In this document: positions 1 to 6,931 of the stretch, piece by piece | How the letters are laid out: each line of letters starts with the position of its first letter | Position numbering within the stretch: the first letter of the stretch is position 1 | Source of the DNA: an uncultured Clostridia bacterium | Lineage (GTDB): Bacteria; Bacillota; Clostridia; HGM11514 | Direction of reading: 5' to 3' | DNA length: 9,692 nucleotides | Assembly (NCBI GenBank): GCA_902478725.1 | Contig: CABSMD010000082.1 | Location: forward strand, 1-9,692 | The notes under the pieces: model-generated | Told to the model about the DNA's origin: nothing | Seen by the model: the letters and a program-made list of their open reading frames with translations, nothing else | The model's database searches: none | Made by a program: the position numbers and the translations under genes

Positions 1-11
1 CTTTTTTTCTT

Positions 12-37
12 CCTCCGGTAAAACCGGAGGTTTATTT
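12..37 (+). terminator. Intrinsic terminator of an upstream + strand gene
   Basis: A perfect 8-bp stem (CCTCCGGT at 12-19, ACCGGAGG at 23-30) with an AAA loop is followed by TTTATTT on the + strand. On the - strand the stem is followed by A-rich sequence, so it works only for rightward transcription. It most likely ends a gene lying left of the window and converging on the leftward ABC operon. Confidence 0.7.
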
Positions 38-62
38 CCACCCCTAAAGGCTCCAAAAACAA

Positions 63-97
63 GGGCGCCTTTTCAGTTGAAAAGGCGCCCATTTTTT
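63..97. terminator. Bidirectional intrinsic terminator at the end of the ABC/GyrI operon
   Basis: An 11- to 12-bp perfect stem (63-74 with 79-90, GGGCGCC core, AGTT loop) sits directly beyond the stop codon of the leftward GyrI-like gene (96-98). Leftward, the stem is followed by TTGTTTTT (complement of 55-62). Rightward, it is followed by ATTTTTT (91-97). It can therefore end the leftward operon and also catch rightward read-through. Confidence 0.85.
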
Positions 98-734
98 AAA
101 GCAATGCAATGGGATGGCGGATCACCGTCCGGCATTTCTCCGGCGCGGTCCGGCGCGGATCGCTGAGGTAGATTTCGTGATGCCTGCGGGTATCCGAAAA
201 ATCAGGCCGGTACCCGTTTTCAGACATATAGGCCTCCATCGCCGCAACGGTCGCGGGCTCGTCGTCATAGCTGCCGATGTGCATACATTGCACACACAGC
301 CCCTCCTGAAGCGAATAAAACGCCGCGCCGCTTGTGTCAAGCCCCTTCTTCTGAAAAACCGTTTCCTTTGCCCAACGGAAGATTGGTTCGTCCACAAACT
401 CCGGCAAGCGGATCATGGAAATCCAGCAAAAGCCGGATTTGTTGGCATAATCAACCCCCGCCGAGCCGTCCGCCATCCACCACAGCCCCTCCAGCGGCGG
501 GACGACATAGGGAAAATAGCCATCGATGCTATGCCCTCCCTTTTCGCTCATCTTGATGGTATACGAGATGGCGTACAACACGCCGACAGCCTCCTTGTAC
601 GCGCCGCCCTCCTCGTTTGGGTCGCCGCTCCCCCGCACCGCCACATACCGCATCGGCGGTACCTCGATAACAGAGGGCTTCTGTTTGGGAAGATACAGGT
701 CCTTATACTCTTTTTTGTAATCAAAGGCCGCCAT
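96..734 (-). CDS. GyrI-like small-molecule-binding domain protein (COG4832-type)
   Basis: This is a 212-residue, probably cytoplasmic protein with no signal peptide or membrane segment. It is recognisable as a stand-alone GyrI-like/SbmC (AraC-type effector-binding) protein of the COG4832 kind. Conserved-looking blocks are the start FDYKKEYKDLYLP (4-16), GDPNEEGG (37-44), YVVPPLEGLWW (76-86), WISMIRLPEFV (104-114), GLCVQCMHIGSYDDEP (145-160) and ETRRHHEIYLSDPRR-like sequence (182-195). The family binds hydrophobic or cationic ligands in a cleft between two repeated beta-alpha-beta-beta units, and some members are known to hydrolyse cyclopropyl genotoxins such as yatakemycin. No DNA-binding domain is present, so it is not a MerR- or AraC-type regulator itself. 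The ATG at 732-734 has GGAGGA (741-746) six bases upstream, and its ribosome site almost touches the stop of the preceding ABC gene, implying translational coupling. A role in binding or detoxifying the exporter's substrate is inference. Confidence 0.85.
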   Translation of the reverse strand: MAAFDYKKEYKDLYLPKQKPSVIEVPPMRYVAVRGSGDPNEEGGAYKEAVGVLYAISYTIKMSEKGGHSIDGYFPYVVPPLEGLWWMADGSAGVDYANKSGFCWISMIRLPEFVDEPIFRWAKETVFQKKGLDTSGAAFYSLQEGLCVQCMHIGSYDDEPATVAAMEAYMSENGYRPDFSDTRRHHEIYLSDPRRTAPEKCRTVIRHPIALL

Positions 735-748
735 ATGGTTTCCTCCAT

Positions 749-2533
749 TCAGGTAGACAGCAGCGCCTCGTACTGCGCCTTTGTCAGCTCATAATAGTAT
801 CCCCGTTTTTGCAGCAATTCTTCGTGTGTGCCGCACTCGGCAATCCCCTGGTTGGCGATGTACATGATCTGATCCGCCTTTTTGATGGTGGACAGCCGGT
901 GCGCGATGATAAACGAGGTTCTGCCCTCTAACAGGCGGTCAAGCGCCATCTGGATCAGCTTTTCGGTCTTGGTATCGATGCTGCTGGTCGCCTCGTCCAG
1001 AATCAGGATGCGCGGATCGGAGATCACCACGCGGGCAAACGACAGCAATTGACGCTCCCCTGTCGACAGCTCGCTGCCCCGTTCCGAGATACGGGTATGG
1101 TAGCCGTGCGGGAGCTTTTCAATAAACTCGTCGGCGTAGATCAGCCGCGCCGCCTCCATGCACTCCTCATCGGTCGCGTCCAAGCGCCCATAGCGGATAT
1201 TGTCCAAAATCGTCCCCTCAAAGATAAAGGTGTCCTGCATCATGATCCCCATCTGCCGCCGCAGGGAGTCCAGGGTAACGGAATGGATGTCGGTTCCGTC
1301 GATCGTGATTTTCCCCTTCGCAATATCGTAAAAGCGGCTAATCAAGTTGACCACCGTGGTCTTTCCTGCCCCGGTCGGCCCGACCAACGCCACTGTCTCG
1401 CCCGATTTCACATCAAAGGACAGGTCGCGCAGGATGTCAACATCCGGCTCATAGCCGAAGGTTACCCCTTCAAAATGGATATCGCCTTTGATCTTGGGAA
1501 GCTCGGTCGCCCCCTCTATGTCGTGAATGTCCGCCGGTTCCTCCATAATGTCAAAGATACTCTCCACATTGGCCATGGCGACCAAAAGCTGGTTATAGAT
1601 TGCCGACATGTTGTTGATCGGCTGCCAGAACCGGCCGATATACCCGGAAAACGCGAAGATCACGCCCAACGTAACGGCGTTTAGGTCGAGCAGCAGCCAA
1701 CCGACGAAATAGGTCAGGCACATACCGATGACACTTGTAATATCCACGCATGGGAAGAAAAGCTGGTTGACCCGAAACACCCGCATCCAGGCCGATACAC
1801 AGTCTTTGTTGAGCTGGTCGTAGGTTTCGGCGTTTTCCCCTTCCCGCGTGAACGATTGCACGATCTTGACCCCCATGATGTTTTCATGGACATAGGCCGT
1901 GCGGTTCGCATTTTTATGGTTCATGATAACCTGGCGGTTTTTCACGATGTTGCGGAACGCAAACGCAATAATAAACAGCGGGACACAGGTTGCCAGACTC
2001 ACAAAGCTCAGCTTGACATCAATGGTGAACATGATGACCACGATCGCCACCAATGTGACCAGGTCGGTCACCATGTTCACGATCCCGTCGGACAATAGCT
2101 TTGCAAGTGAGTCTATGTAATTCGTCAGACGCACCAGCACCTTACCGGTGGGCCGGTCGTCAAAAAACTTGAACGATAGCGTTTGCAGATGATTGAACAG
2201 GTCGCGCCGCAGGTCGTATACGACCGAATACCCCATCCGGTTCATCAAAAATCCCTTGATGATGTTGAATATGATCTGCAATCCCAAAAAACCTAAGAAA
2301 ACAGCGATCATAAACAGGATGCCCCGAATATCCTTGTTCGGAATCATGTTATCCATGATGATTTTTGAGATATACGGCCCCGACAGGGAACAGATCGATG
2401 CTAAAATCATCAGCGTCAGGCCGACAAACAGTTCAAAGCGGTAGTGCATGACATACCGCATGATTCTCTTCAGCTGTTTCGCGTCAAATTTACGTTCTAT
2501 GACCTCATCTTCAAAAAAGGTATTCCGTGCCAT
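749..2533 (-). CDS. Heterodimeric ABC exporter subunit, consensus ATP site (MdlB/MsbA type)
   Basis: This is a 594-residue half-transporter: an N-terminal exporter-type membrane domain (about residues 30-320, six predicted helices) followed by an ATPase domain (about 350-590). Visible motifs are Walker A GPTGAGKT (385-392), Q-loop Q433, signature LSTGE (489-493), Walker B ILILDE with catalytic Glu514, D-loop SSID (517-520) and switch His545 in IIAHRLST. Its own catalytic residues are intact, but its signature departs from LSGGQ. That is the pattern of the catalytically competent partner in heterodimeric exporters, because its signature serves the other, degenerate site. It should pair with the product of 2642-4411 in the plasma membrane and export drugs, lipids or peptides; the substrate cannot be read from sequence. 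The ATG at 2531-2533 is preceded by AGGGGGG (2541-2547) with seven bases of spacing. It is the second gene of the leftward operon. Confidence 0.93.
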   Translation of the reverse strand: MARNTFFEDEVIERKFDAKQLKRIMRYVMHYRFELFVGLTLMILASICSLSGPYISKIIMDNMIPNKDIRGILFMIAVFLGFLGLQIIFNIIKGFLMNRMGYSVVYDLRRDLFNHLQTLSFKFFDDRPTGKVLVRLTNYIDSLAKLLSDGIVNMVTDLVTLVAIVVIMFTIDVKLSFVSLATCVPLFIIAFAFRNIVKNRQVIMNHKNANRTAYVHENIMGVKIVQSFTREGENAETYDQLNKDCVSAWMRVFRVNQLFFPCVDITSVIGMCLTYFVGWLLLDLNAVTLGVIFAFSGYIGRFWQPINNMSAIYNQLLVAMANVESIFDIMEEPADIHDIEGATELPKIKGDIHFEGVTFGYEPDVDILRDLSFDVKSGETVALVGPTGAGKTTVVNLISRFYDIAKGKITIDGTDIHSVTLDSLRRQMGIMMQDTFIFEGTILDNIRYGRLDATDEECMEAARLIYADEFIEKLPHGYHTRISERGSELSTGERQLLSFARVVISDPRILILDEATSSIDTKTEKLIQMALDRLLEGRTSFIIAHRLSTIKKADQIMYIANQGIAECGTHEELLQKRGYYYELTKAQYEALLST

Positions 2534-2581
2534 GTTTCGTCCCCCCTATAGAAAATTCCGCTTGCTTAATGGTTATGAAAT

Positions 2582-2624
2582 GAAAAACGCAGCTGCCTTC
2601 GGCCAGCGCACCTCCTGCGCACTG
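2582..2624 (-). promoter_or_regulatory. Possible intercistronic attenuator between the two ABC genes
   Basis: The 108-bp gap between the ABC genes holds two overlapping, mutually exclusive hairpins, read on the - strand. Hairpin A pairs 2616-2620 with 2606-2610 (GCGCA/TGCGC) around an AGGAGG-like loop that has no start codon nearby. Hairpin B pairs 2601-2610 with 2588-2597 (with two bulges) and is followed by TTTTT (complement of 2583-2587), like a weak intrinsic terminator. They share the arm at 2606-2610. The arrangement resembles attenuation but could equally be RNA stabilisation or chance; stem B is imperfect. Confidence 0.3.
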
Positions 2625-2641
2625 AAACCGCGCGGAATGGA

Positions 2642-4411
2642 TCAAATCGTTGGACACGGCGCGGCCAAACCGTCGTCGATAAACTCACGGATGTTATCCC
2701 CATACTGCTCGTTGTATATCTGCGCATATTGTCCCCCCAGTGCCATCAGATCGTCATGGGTACCGCATTCGGCGATCCGGCCATGGTCGAGCAGCAAGAT
2801 GATATCGGCATCCTTGATGGACGAAATCCGGCTCGCAATCACAAACAGGGTGCATTTACGCTCCAGCTTCTTGATATTATGCAAAATTTCTTGCTCTGTC
2901 TCATTGTCCAGCGCACTGGTGGAATCATCCAGCACCAATATGGGCGCGGGCTTGATGATGGCGCGGGCCATCGAGATCCTCTGCTTTTGTCCGCCTGACA
3001 GACCGATACCGCGCTCGCCGACGATGGTATCATATCCCTGCGGCATTTTTACAATAAACCCGTTAGCACAGGCACATTTGGCGGCGCCGACCACCTTGTC
3101 CTCGCCGATGTGCGAGTCATTATAAGCAATATTGGAATCAATCGTGTTGGAGAACAGGAACACATCCTGCATGACAAACGACACCTGCTTGCGCAAAAAC
3201 GACAAATCGTACTTGCGCACATCCACGCCGTCAATCTCCAGAGTTCCACCGGAGCAGTCATAAAAACGCGGCAGCAGGTTGACCAGGCTGGTCTTGCCGC
3301 TGCTGGTCGGCCCGATGATGCCGACCTTGCTCCCAAACGGAATGTTCAGGCTGATGTCCTTTAAAATCTCGTTGCCGTCATACACCAGTGAAACGTGATT
3401 GTAGGCAATATCCCCTTTAAACCCTGCCGGGACATAGCCCTCTTCCGGATTTTGCACCGAAGGCTCCTGTTCTAAGAAGGCAAACATCTTCTCCCCTGAA
3501 ACCAGGGCGTTTTGCATCATTGAGATATAATTGGAGATTAGGTTGATCGGGTTCATCAGATAGTTGACATATCCCGTAAACGCCACCAGCGTACCCAGTG
3601 AAATGACACCCTGCGCGGTCAGGATCGACCCGGCCCCCAGCGTGATGAGGTAGGGGAAATTTCCCAGCAGCGCCATCTTCCAGAACATCTTGGCCCAGAC
3701 CTTGACCAGCTTCATATTGATATGGGTAAACTTTTTGTTTTCTACGTCCAGCTTCTGCTTTTCAAACTCCTCCCGCGCGAAGGCGCGCACGATCCGCACG
3801 CCGTTGATGTTCTCCTGCGCTACCGTCGAGATGCGCGCCGCCTGGGCACGGATATCCACATAGATTGGGCGAACCTGGCGGGCATAGCTGCGGGTGGCGA
3901 AAAACACCAGCGGCAACGTGAGATAACACAGCACCGTCAGCAGCGGGCTCAGGGAAAACAATATCACGCTGGCAACCACGAATGAAAAGACCGATTCAAA
4001 GATCGCAGGCATGGTGTTGGCAAAAATATTCTTCACGTTCTCCGCGTCCACCGTCAAAACGGTCAGCAGGTCGCCTGTTTTGGCCTTGTTGAAGGTCTCA
4101 AACGACAGCCTGAAGAATTTCCGAAGCAGCTCTCCGCGAATATCCACGATAACCTCGAGCGTTTTGTACTCCAATATGTAAGCTTTGGTATACTGGATGC
4201 AGTGGCGCAGCACCGTCACTCCGACCATCAGCCCCAGAAGCGGAAGCAACATGCCGCCCAGTCCCTGCTTATACACGCTATCGAAGATGATCTTAGTCAC
4301 ATAGGGGTTCACCATGTTCAAAAAGATGACCACCACGGTCAGGCAGTAACACAGGAGCATGATTCTTTTGTATGGCTTGAAATAGTTCCATGCTTTTTTC
4401 AAAACATCCAT
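2642..4411 (-). CDS. Heterodimeric ABC exporter subunit, degenerate ATP site
   Basis: This is a 589-residue half-transporter with an exporter membrane domain (about 15-310, six predicted helices) and an ATPase domain (about 335-570). Motifs are Walker A GPTSSGKT (367-374), Q-loop Q415, canonical signature LSGGQ (471-475) and Walker B ILVLDD, where the catalytic Glu is replaced by Asp496. The switch His is replaced by Ser527 (IASRISS). Loss of both residues with a perfect signature marks the non-catalytic partner of a heterodimer, as in BmrC, LmrC and TM287. It is the first gene of the leftward operon, the usual order for such pairs. The start chosen is the ATG at 4409-4411, preceded by AAGGCAGG about 8-10 bases upstream. 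A longer in-frame GTG at 4451-4453 (603 residues) has no ribosome site and lies inside the promoter spacer, so it is rejected. The C-terminal tail after about residue 575 is not part of the conserved fold. Confidence 0.93.
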   Translation of the reverse strand: MDVLKKAWNYFKPYKRIMLLCYCLTVVVIFLNMVNPYVTKIIFDSVYKQGLGGMLLPLLGLMVGVTVLRHCIQYTKAYILEYKTLEVIVDIRGELLRKFFRLSFETFNKAKTGDLLTVLTVDAENVKNIFANTMPAIFESVFSFVVASVILFSLSPLLTVLCYLTLPLVFFATRSYARQVRPIYVDIRAQAARISTVAQENINGVRIVRAFAREEFEKQKLDVENKKFTHINMKLVKVWAKMFWKMALLGNFPYLITLGAGSILTAQGVISLGTLVAFTGYVNYLMNPINLISNYISMMQNALVSGEKMFAFLEQEPSVQNPEEGYVPAGFKGDIAYNHVSLVYDGNEILKDISLNIPFGSKVGIIGPTSSGKTSLVNLLPRFYDCSGGTLEIDGVDVRKYDLSFLRKQVSFVMQDVFLFSNTIDSNIAYNDSHIGEDKVVGAAKCACANGFIVKMPQGYDTIVGERGIGLSGGQKQRISMARAIIKPAPILVLDDSTSALDNETEQEILHNIKKLERKCTLFVIASRISSIKDADIILLLDHGRIAECGTHDDLMALGGQYAQIYNEQYGDNIREFIDDGLAAPCPTI

Positions 4412-4441
4412 CTCAAAGACCTGCCTTTCAAAATATAAGTA

Positions 4442-4470
4442 ATGATAGCACACAAATCGCCGGAAGTAAA
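4442..4470 (-). promoter_or_regulatory. Promoter of the leftward ABC exporter/GyrI operon
   Basis: On the - strand, a -35-like TTTACT (complement of 4465-4470) and a -10-like TATCAT (complement of 4442-4447) are separated by exactly 17 bases. Transcription would begin near 4435, giving a leader of about 25 nt with the ribosome site for the ATG at 4411. The boxes match 4/6 and 5/6 of the sigma-A consensus. This position also argues against the upstream GTG start. Confidence 0.55.
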
Positions 4471-4510
4471 TAAGGGTTTTTTCGATTTAATTTAGATTTA
4501 ACATTGTCAG

Positions 4511-4538
4511 TTGATTTTTAAAGATACTATGTTATAAT
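4511..4538 (+). promoter_or_regulatory. Extended -10 promoter of the esterase gene
   Basis: TTGATT (4511-4516) and a perfect TATAAT (4533-4538) are separated by 16 bases. A TGT immediately before the -10 box (4530-4532) makes it an extended -10 promoter. The predicted start is near 4545, leaving a leader of about 125 nt before the GTG at 4670. The -10 box lies inside the left arm of a perfect palindrome (4527-4551). Confidence 0.65.
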
Positions 4539-4551
4539 AAATATAACATAG
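4527..4551. promoter_or_regulatory. Palindrome over the -10 box, possible operator
   Basis: CTATGTTAT (4527-4535) and ATAACATAG (4543-4551) form a perfect 9-bp inverted repeat with a 7-base centre, covering the -10 box and predicted start site. CTATGTTATA recurs at 4627-4636, exactly 100 bases downstream. Placement suits a repressor site, but the right arm also takes part in the leader RNA fold (4542-4636), so the symmetry may reflect that structure instead. I cannot assign it to a known regulator family. Confidence 0.4.
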
Positions 4552-4636
4552 GAAAGAAAAGCTCCGCTTTTCTACCACATATATTTATCGAAACAGTATG
4601 TGGCAAGCCGCTAGTACGGCTTACACCTATGTTATA
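4542..4636 (+). ncRNA. Candidate structured 5' leader RNA, four-way junction
   Basis: The leader of the esterase mRNA folds by eye into a compact cloverleaf. The closing stem P1 pairs 4542-4552 with 4626-4636 (11 bp). Inside lie three perfect hairpins in a row: 4555-4562 with 4566-4573 (AGAAAAGC/GCTTTTCT, 3-base loop), 4575-4581 with 4597-4603 (CCACATA/TATGTGG, 15-base loop), and 4605-4610 with 4617-4622 (AAGCCG/CGGCTT, 6-base loop). Junction linkers are only 2, 1, 1 and 3 nt. The predicted transcript start (about 4545) falls within the 5' strand of P1. I do not recognise it as a known riboswitch class. There is no terminator-like hairpin plus U-tract between it and the gene, so any control would be at translation or RNA stability. 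The alternative is a small MITE-like DNA element with terminal inverted repeats. Confidence 0.45.
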
Positions 4637-4655
4637 CTAACTTAGAAATACTAAA

Positions 4656-4661
4656 AGGAGG
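4656..4661 (+). promoter_or_regulatory. Ribosome binding site fixing the GTG start of the esterase
   Basis: A perfect AGGAGG lies eight bases before the GTG at 4670-4672, supporting this non-ATG start. The stretch AAAAGGAG could also pair with CTCC...TTTT at 4562-4571 (with a 2-base bulge) in place of the first leader hairpin, a possible masked state that is speculative. Confidence 0.8.
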
Positions 4662-4669
4662 TTGAAATT

Positions 4670-6835
4670 GTGGTAATTTTGAAGAAAATCGTACCGTTTT
4701 TACTTGTCGGGATACTCTGCCTGGGGTGCCTTGGGACGGTATCTGCCGCCGCTGAGATCACTCTGCCTGACCTGATCTCTGACAACATGCTGCTCCAGCA
4801 GGGGAAACCTGTCAAACTTTGGGGAAACGGCGGAGGTGCAACAGGCGATACCGTAACGGCCGAAATCAAGGACGGTTCTACCGTTGTCAACAGCGGCAGC
4901 GGAAAGATCGGTGCGAACGGCAAGTGGCAGATCGAAATGCCCGCGATGTTCGTTGGCGGACCATATACCGTCACCTTCCGTGCCAATGGCAAAAGCAAAA
5001 CGATCAACAATGTGCTCGTCGGTGAGTTATGGGTGCAGGGCGGTCAAAGCAACATGGAACGCTCGGTGAACGGGATTTCGAGCTCTGAATATAAAAATGA
5101 GATCCTGCCCAAGGAAACCAAAAATGAAATCAGACTTTTTTATAATAACGCTAACATTACGGGAACCACAGCTGCGGACGACCTCGACGGCAAATGGGTA
5201 ATCGCGGGTCCTTCAACCGTGGGCGGCTACTCGGCAGTCGGCTATTCGGCGCTGGAGGAGTTACATACTCAGCTCGGCGTGCCCGTCGGCGGTATTTGTA
5301 ACGCCATTGGCGGGGTTGGGATGGATTCCTTTTTCGGACCGTCGACAGTGGGCGGAATCGGAGCCGGCAATTACAACGCCAAAACTGCCCCACTTACCAA
5401 CTTCAACATCCGCGGCGTGATGTGGTACCAGGGGGAAGCAAACCGCAACAGCAGTGCGGATGAGTTTGCTTCCAAGCTGGAGAAGATCATCACCACCTGG
5501 AGAAACGGCTGGAACGACCCGGATATGCCGTTTGTCTATGTGCAGCTTCCGGCAAGCCCGATGCGCTACTGGGCCAGCTGGTTAAATGCTTACATAGTAG
5601 AGGATTTCAGCACAGCACGGCTGGGACAGACGAAGGTATACCAGTCGATGGACAAGGTCGGCATGGCGGTCTCAATCGACTGCCCCCCGGTGCATTCTGA
5701 AAAGGATGGAGAGGATGCGCTGCACCCATGGAACAAAAAGCCGATCGGCCAGCGTCTGGCTTACTCGGCCCTGGCCTTGGCCTATGGGCAGGACGTTATC
5801 TATTCCGGCCCGATGTATCTGTCCAAATCGGCGGATGGAAATGCCATAACGTTGACCTTCTCCAATGTGGAGGGAGGACTTAAAACAACAGATGGGAAAG
5901 CACCGCGATGCTTTTATATTGCCGGTAGCGATAAGAAATACCATGAAGCGACGGCTGAAATCATCGGCAAAAACCAGATCAAGCTGACCAGCAGCGATGT
6001 CTCTTCCCCGGTGCACGTCGCCTACAGTATGGAAAAGGTGATGTATCCATACAAAAACTATGACGATCAGGAAGCGGTCATCCATACTTATCCTGACGTG
6101 AACCTGATAAACTCTGCTGGATTGCCGGCCAGCCCGTTTATGACCGACGTTTCCTATACACCTAAGGAGGTAAAGCCCTCTTATCTGGTCAATGACTACG
6201 TCCGGACGGTAGGCCTGAACAGCTCCTATCAGTTGCCTGCAACCATAGAGCTGACCAAGGCGGATGGCACAGCCGAATCCAAAAATGTCACCTGGTCGAT
6301 CGGAGAAATTAATACTGCAAAGCAAGGCTCTACTGCCTTTTATGGCCTAGCAGAAGGGACCGACTGCATCATACCTGCGACCGTCGTGGTCAAGGAACTG
6401 GAGGATAGCCCGGTGTCGGGCGATATCACGATCACCAACGCCGACGGCAGCGCGATAAAAAATCTGACAGCCAACGCGAAAATCAAGATGAATGTTCCGG
6501 TCCGGAACCAGGCAACCCCGAAAACCGCCCGGCTGACCCTGGCCGTCTATTCAGCTGACAACCAACTAATCGGTGTTAAGACACAGACGGCGGTGATTCC
6601 GGCCAACAGTACCCAGCCGCTTAGCGTCGAGCTGACCCTGCCGGCGGGAACGGACAACACCTGTCGCGTGAAGGCGTTTGTCACAAATCTCAATCTTGCC
6701 CCCTACGCGCCAGCAAGAGAGCTGACGGTAAAGAACAGTGCTGTTTTGATAGAAACCACCGAGGAAAATTTGGATGGTGATAAGATTCCGGTCAGCATTT
6801 ATGAGATCAACGGGTTCCATACGGAAGAAGAATGA
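4670..6835 (+). CDS. Secreted sialate O-acetylesterase-family carbohydrate esterase
   Basis: This is a 721-residue exported protein. A Sec signal peptide (KK, then hydrophobic 7-22) probably ends at VSA-A near residue 26. Residues 27-115 are the N-terminal beta domain usual in this family (LPDLISDNMLLQQGKPV). The SASA/SGNH hydrolase domain (about 116-370) has block I GGQSNME (124-130, nucleophile Ser127), VPVGGICNAIGG (204-215), GVMWYQGEANR (249-259) and the catalytic DALH (Asp349, His352). The family core ends with NLINSAGLPASPF (478-490). The extra C-terminal part holds a Big_4-like Ig domain (about 503-576) and an FN3/CARDB-like beta domain (about 583-688). There is no LPXTG, SLH or dockerin, so it is probably released or held through glycans. 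The reaction is expected to be removal of O-acetyl groups from sialic acids or from plant polysaccharides such as acetylxylan; the substrate cannot be decided. No sugar transporter or other glycosidase is adjacent. It is monocistronic. Confidence 0.9.
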   Translation: MVILKKIVPFLLVGILCLGCLGTVSAAAEITLPDLISDNMLLQQGKPVKLWGNGGGATGDTVTAEIKDGSTVVNSGSGKIGANGKWQIEMPAMFVGGPYTVTFRANGKSKTINNVLVGELWVQGGQSNMERSVNGISSSEYKNEILPKETKNEIRLFYNNANITGTTAADDLDGKWVIAGPSTVGGYSAVGYSALEELHTQLGVPVGGICNAIGGVGMDSFFGPSTVGGIGAGNYNAKTAPLTNFNIRGVMWYQGEANRNSSADEFASKLEKIITTWRNGWNDPDMPFVYVQLPASPMRYWASWLNAYIVEDFSTARLGQTKVYQSMDKVGMAVSIDCPPVHSEKDGEDALHPWNKKPIGQRLAYSALALAYGQDVIYSGPMYLSKSADGNAITLTFSNVEGGLKTTDGKAPRCFYIAGSDKKYHEATAEIIGKNQIKLTSSDVSSPVHVAYSMEKVMYPYKNYDDQEAVIHTYPDVNLINSAGLPASPFMTDVSYTPKEVKPSYLVNDYVRTVGLNSSYQLPATIELTKADGTAESKNVTWSIGEINTAKQGSTAFYGLAEGTDCIIPATVVVKELEDSPVSGDITITNADGSAIKNLTANAKIKMNVPVRNQATPKTARLTLAVYSADNQLIGVKTQTAVIPANSTQPLSVELTLPAGTDNTCRVKAFVTNLNLAPYAPARELTVKNSAVLIETTEENLDGDKIPVSIYEINGFHTEEE

Positions 6836-6843
6836 GCCAAAAC

Positions 6844-6876
6844 AGCGCGCCGCCTTTGCGGCGCGCTGCGCTTTTT
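6844..6876 (+). terminator. Intrinsic terminator of the esterase gene
   Basis: A perfect 10-bp GC-only-core stem (AGCGCGCCGC at 6844-6853, GCGGCGCGCT at 6858-6867, loop CTTT) starts nine bases after the stop codon and is followed by GCGCTTTTT. This isolates the esterase gene from the HD-domain gene. Confidence 0.85.
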
Positions 6877-6931
6877 CAAACATATGGATTTATTCCTCCG
6901 TCTACATTAATAAAATGCAGGGGTGATCACG

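Noticed and set aside
114..794. Long + strand open frame opposite the GyrI-like gene
   Set aside because: It is a frame shadow: no ribosome site, an Arg/His/Pro-rich composition typical of antisense reading, and a clear conserved protein on the other strand.
2448..3125. 225-codon + strand open frame across the ABC intergenic gap
   Set aside because: Most of it is antisense to conserved ABC ATPase sequence, it has no ribosome site and its product resembles no protein family I recognise.
4412..4453. Longer start (GTG at 4451-4453) for the first ABC gene
   Set aside because: It has no ribosome site, its 14 extra residues are not typical of the family, and it lies inside the spacer of the predicted promoter. 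The ATG at 4409-4411 has a ribosome site.
4542..4636. tRNA gene, suggested by the cloverleaf outline
   Set aside because: Stem lengths (11, 8, 7, 6 bp), loop sizes (3, 15, 6) and the absence of T-loop and D-loop consensus do not fit any tRNA.
5672..6325. 217-codon - strand open frame inside the esterase gene
   Set aside because: It lies wholly antisense to the conserved SASA and Ig-like regions, with no promoter or ribosome site.
6877..6918. Promoter for the HD-domain gene
   Set aside because: TAAAAT (6911-6916) resembles a -10 box but would start transcription inside the ribosome site, and no acceptable -35 box exists at the right spacing.
6923..6931. GTG start at 6923 for the HD-domain gene
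   Set aside because: The GTG is part of the strong ribosome site AGGGGTGATC that serves the ATG at 6932, and nothing suitable lies upstream of it.
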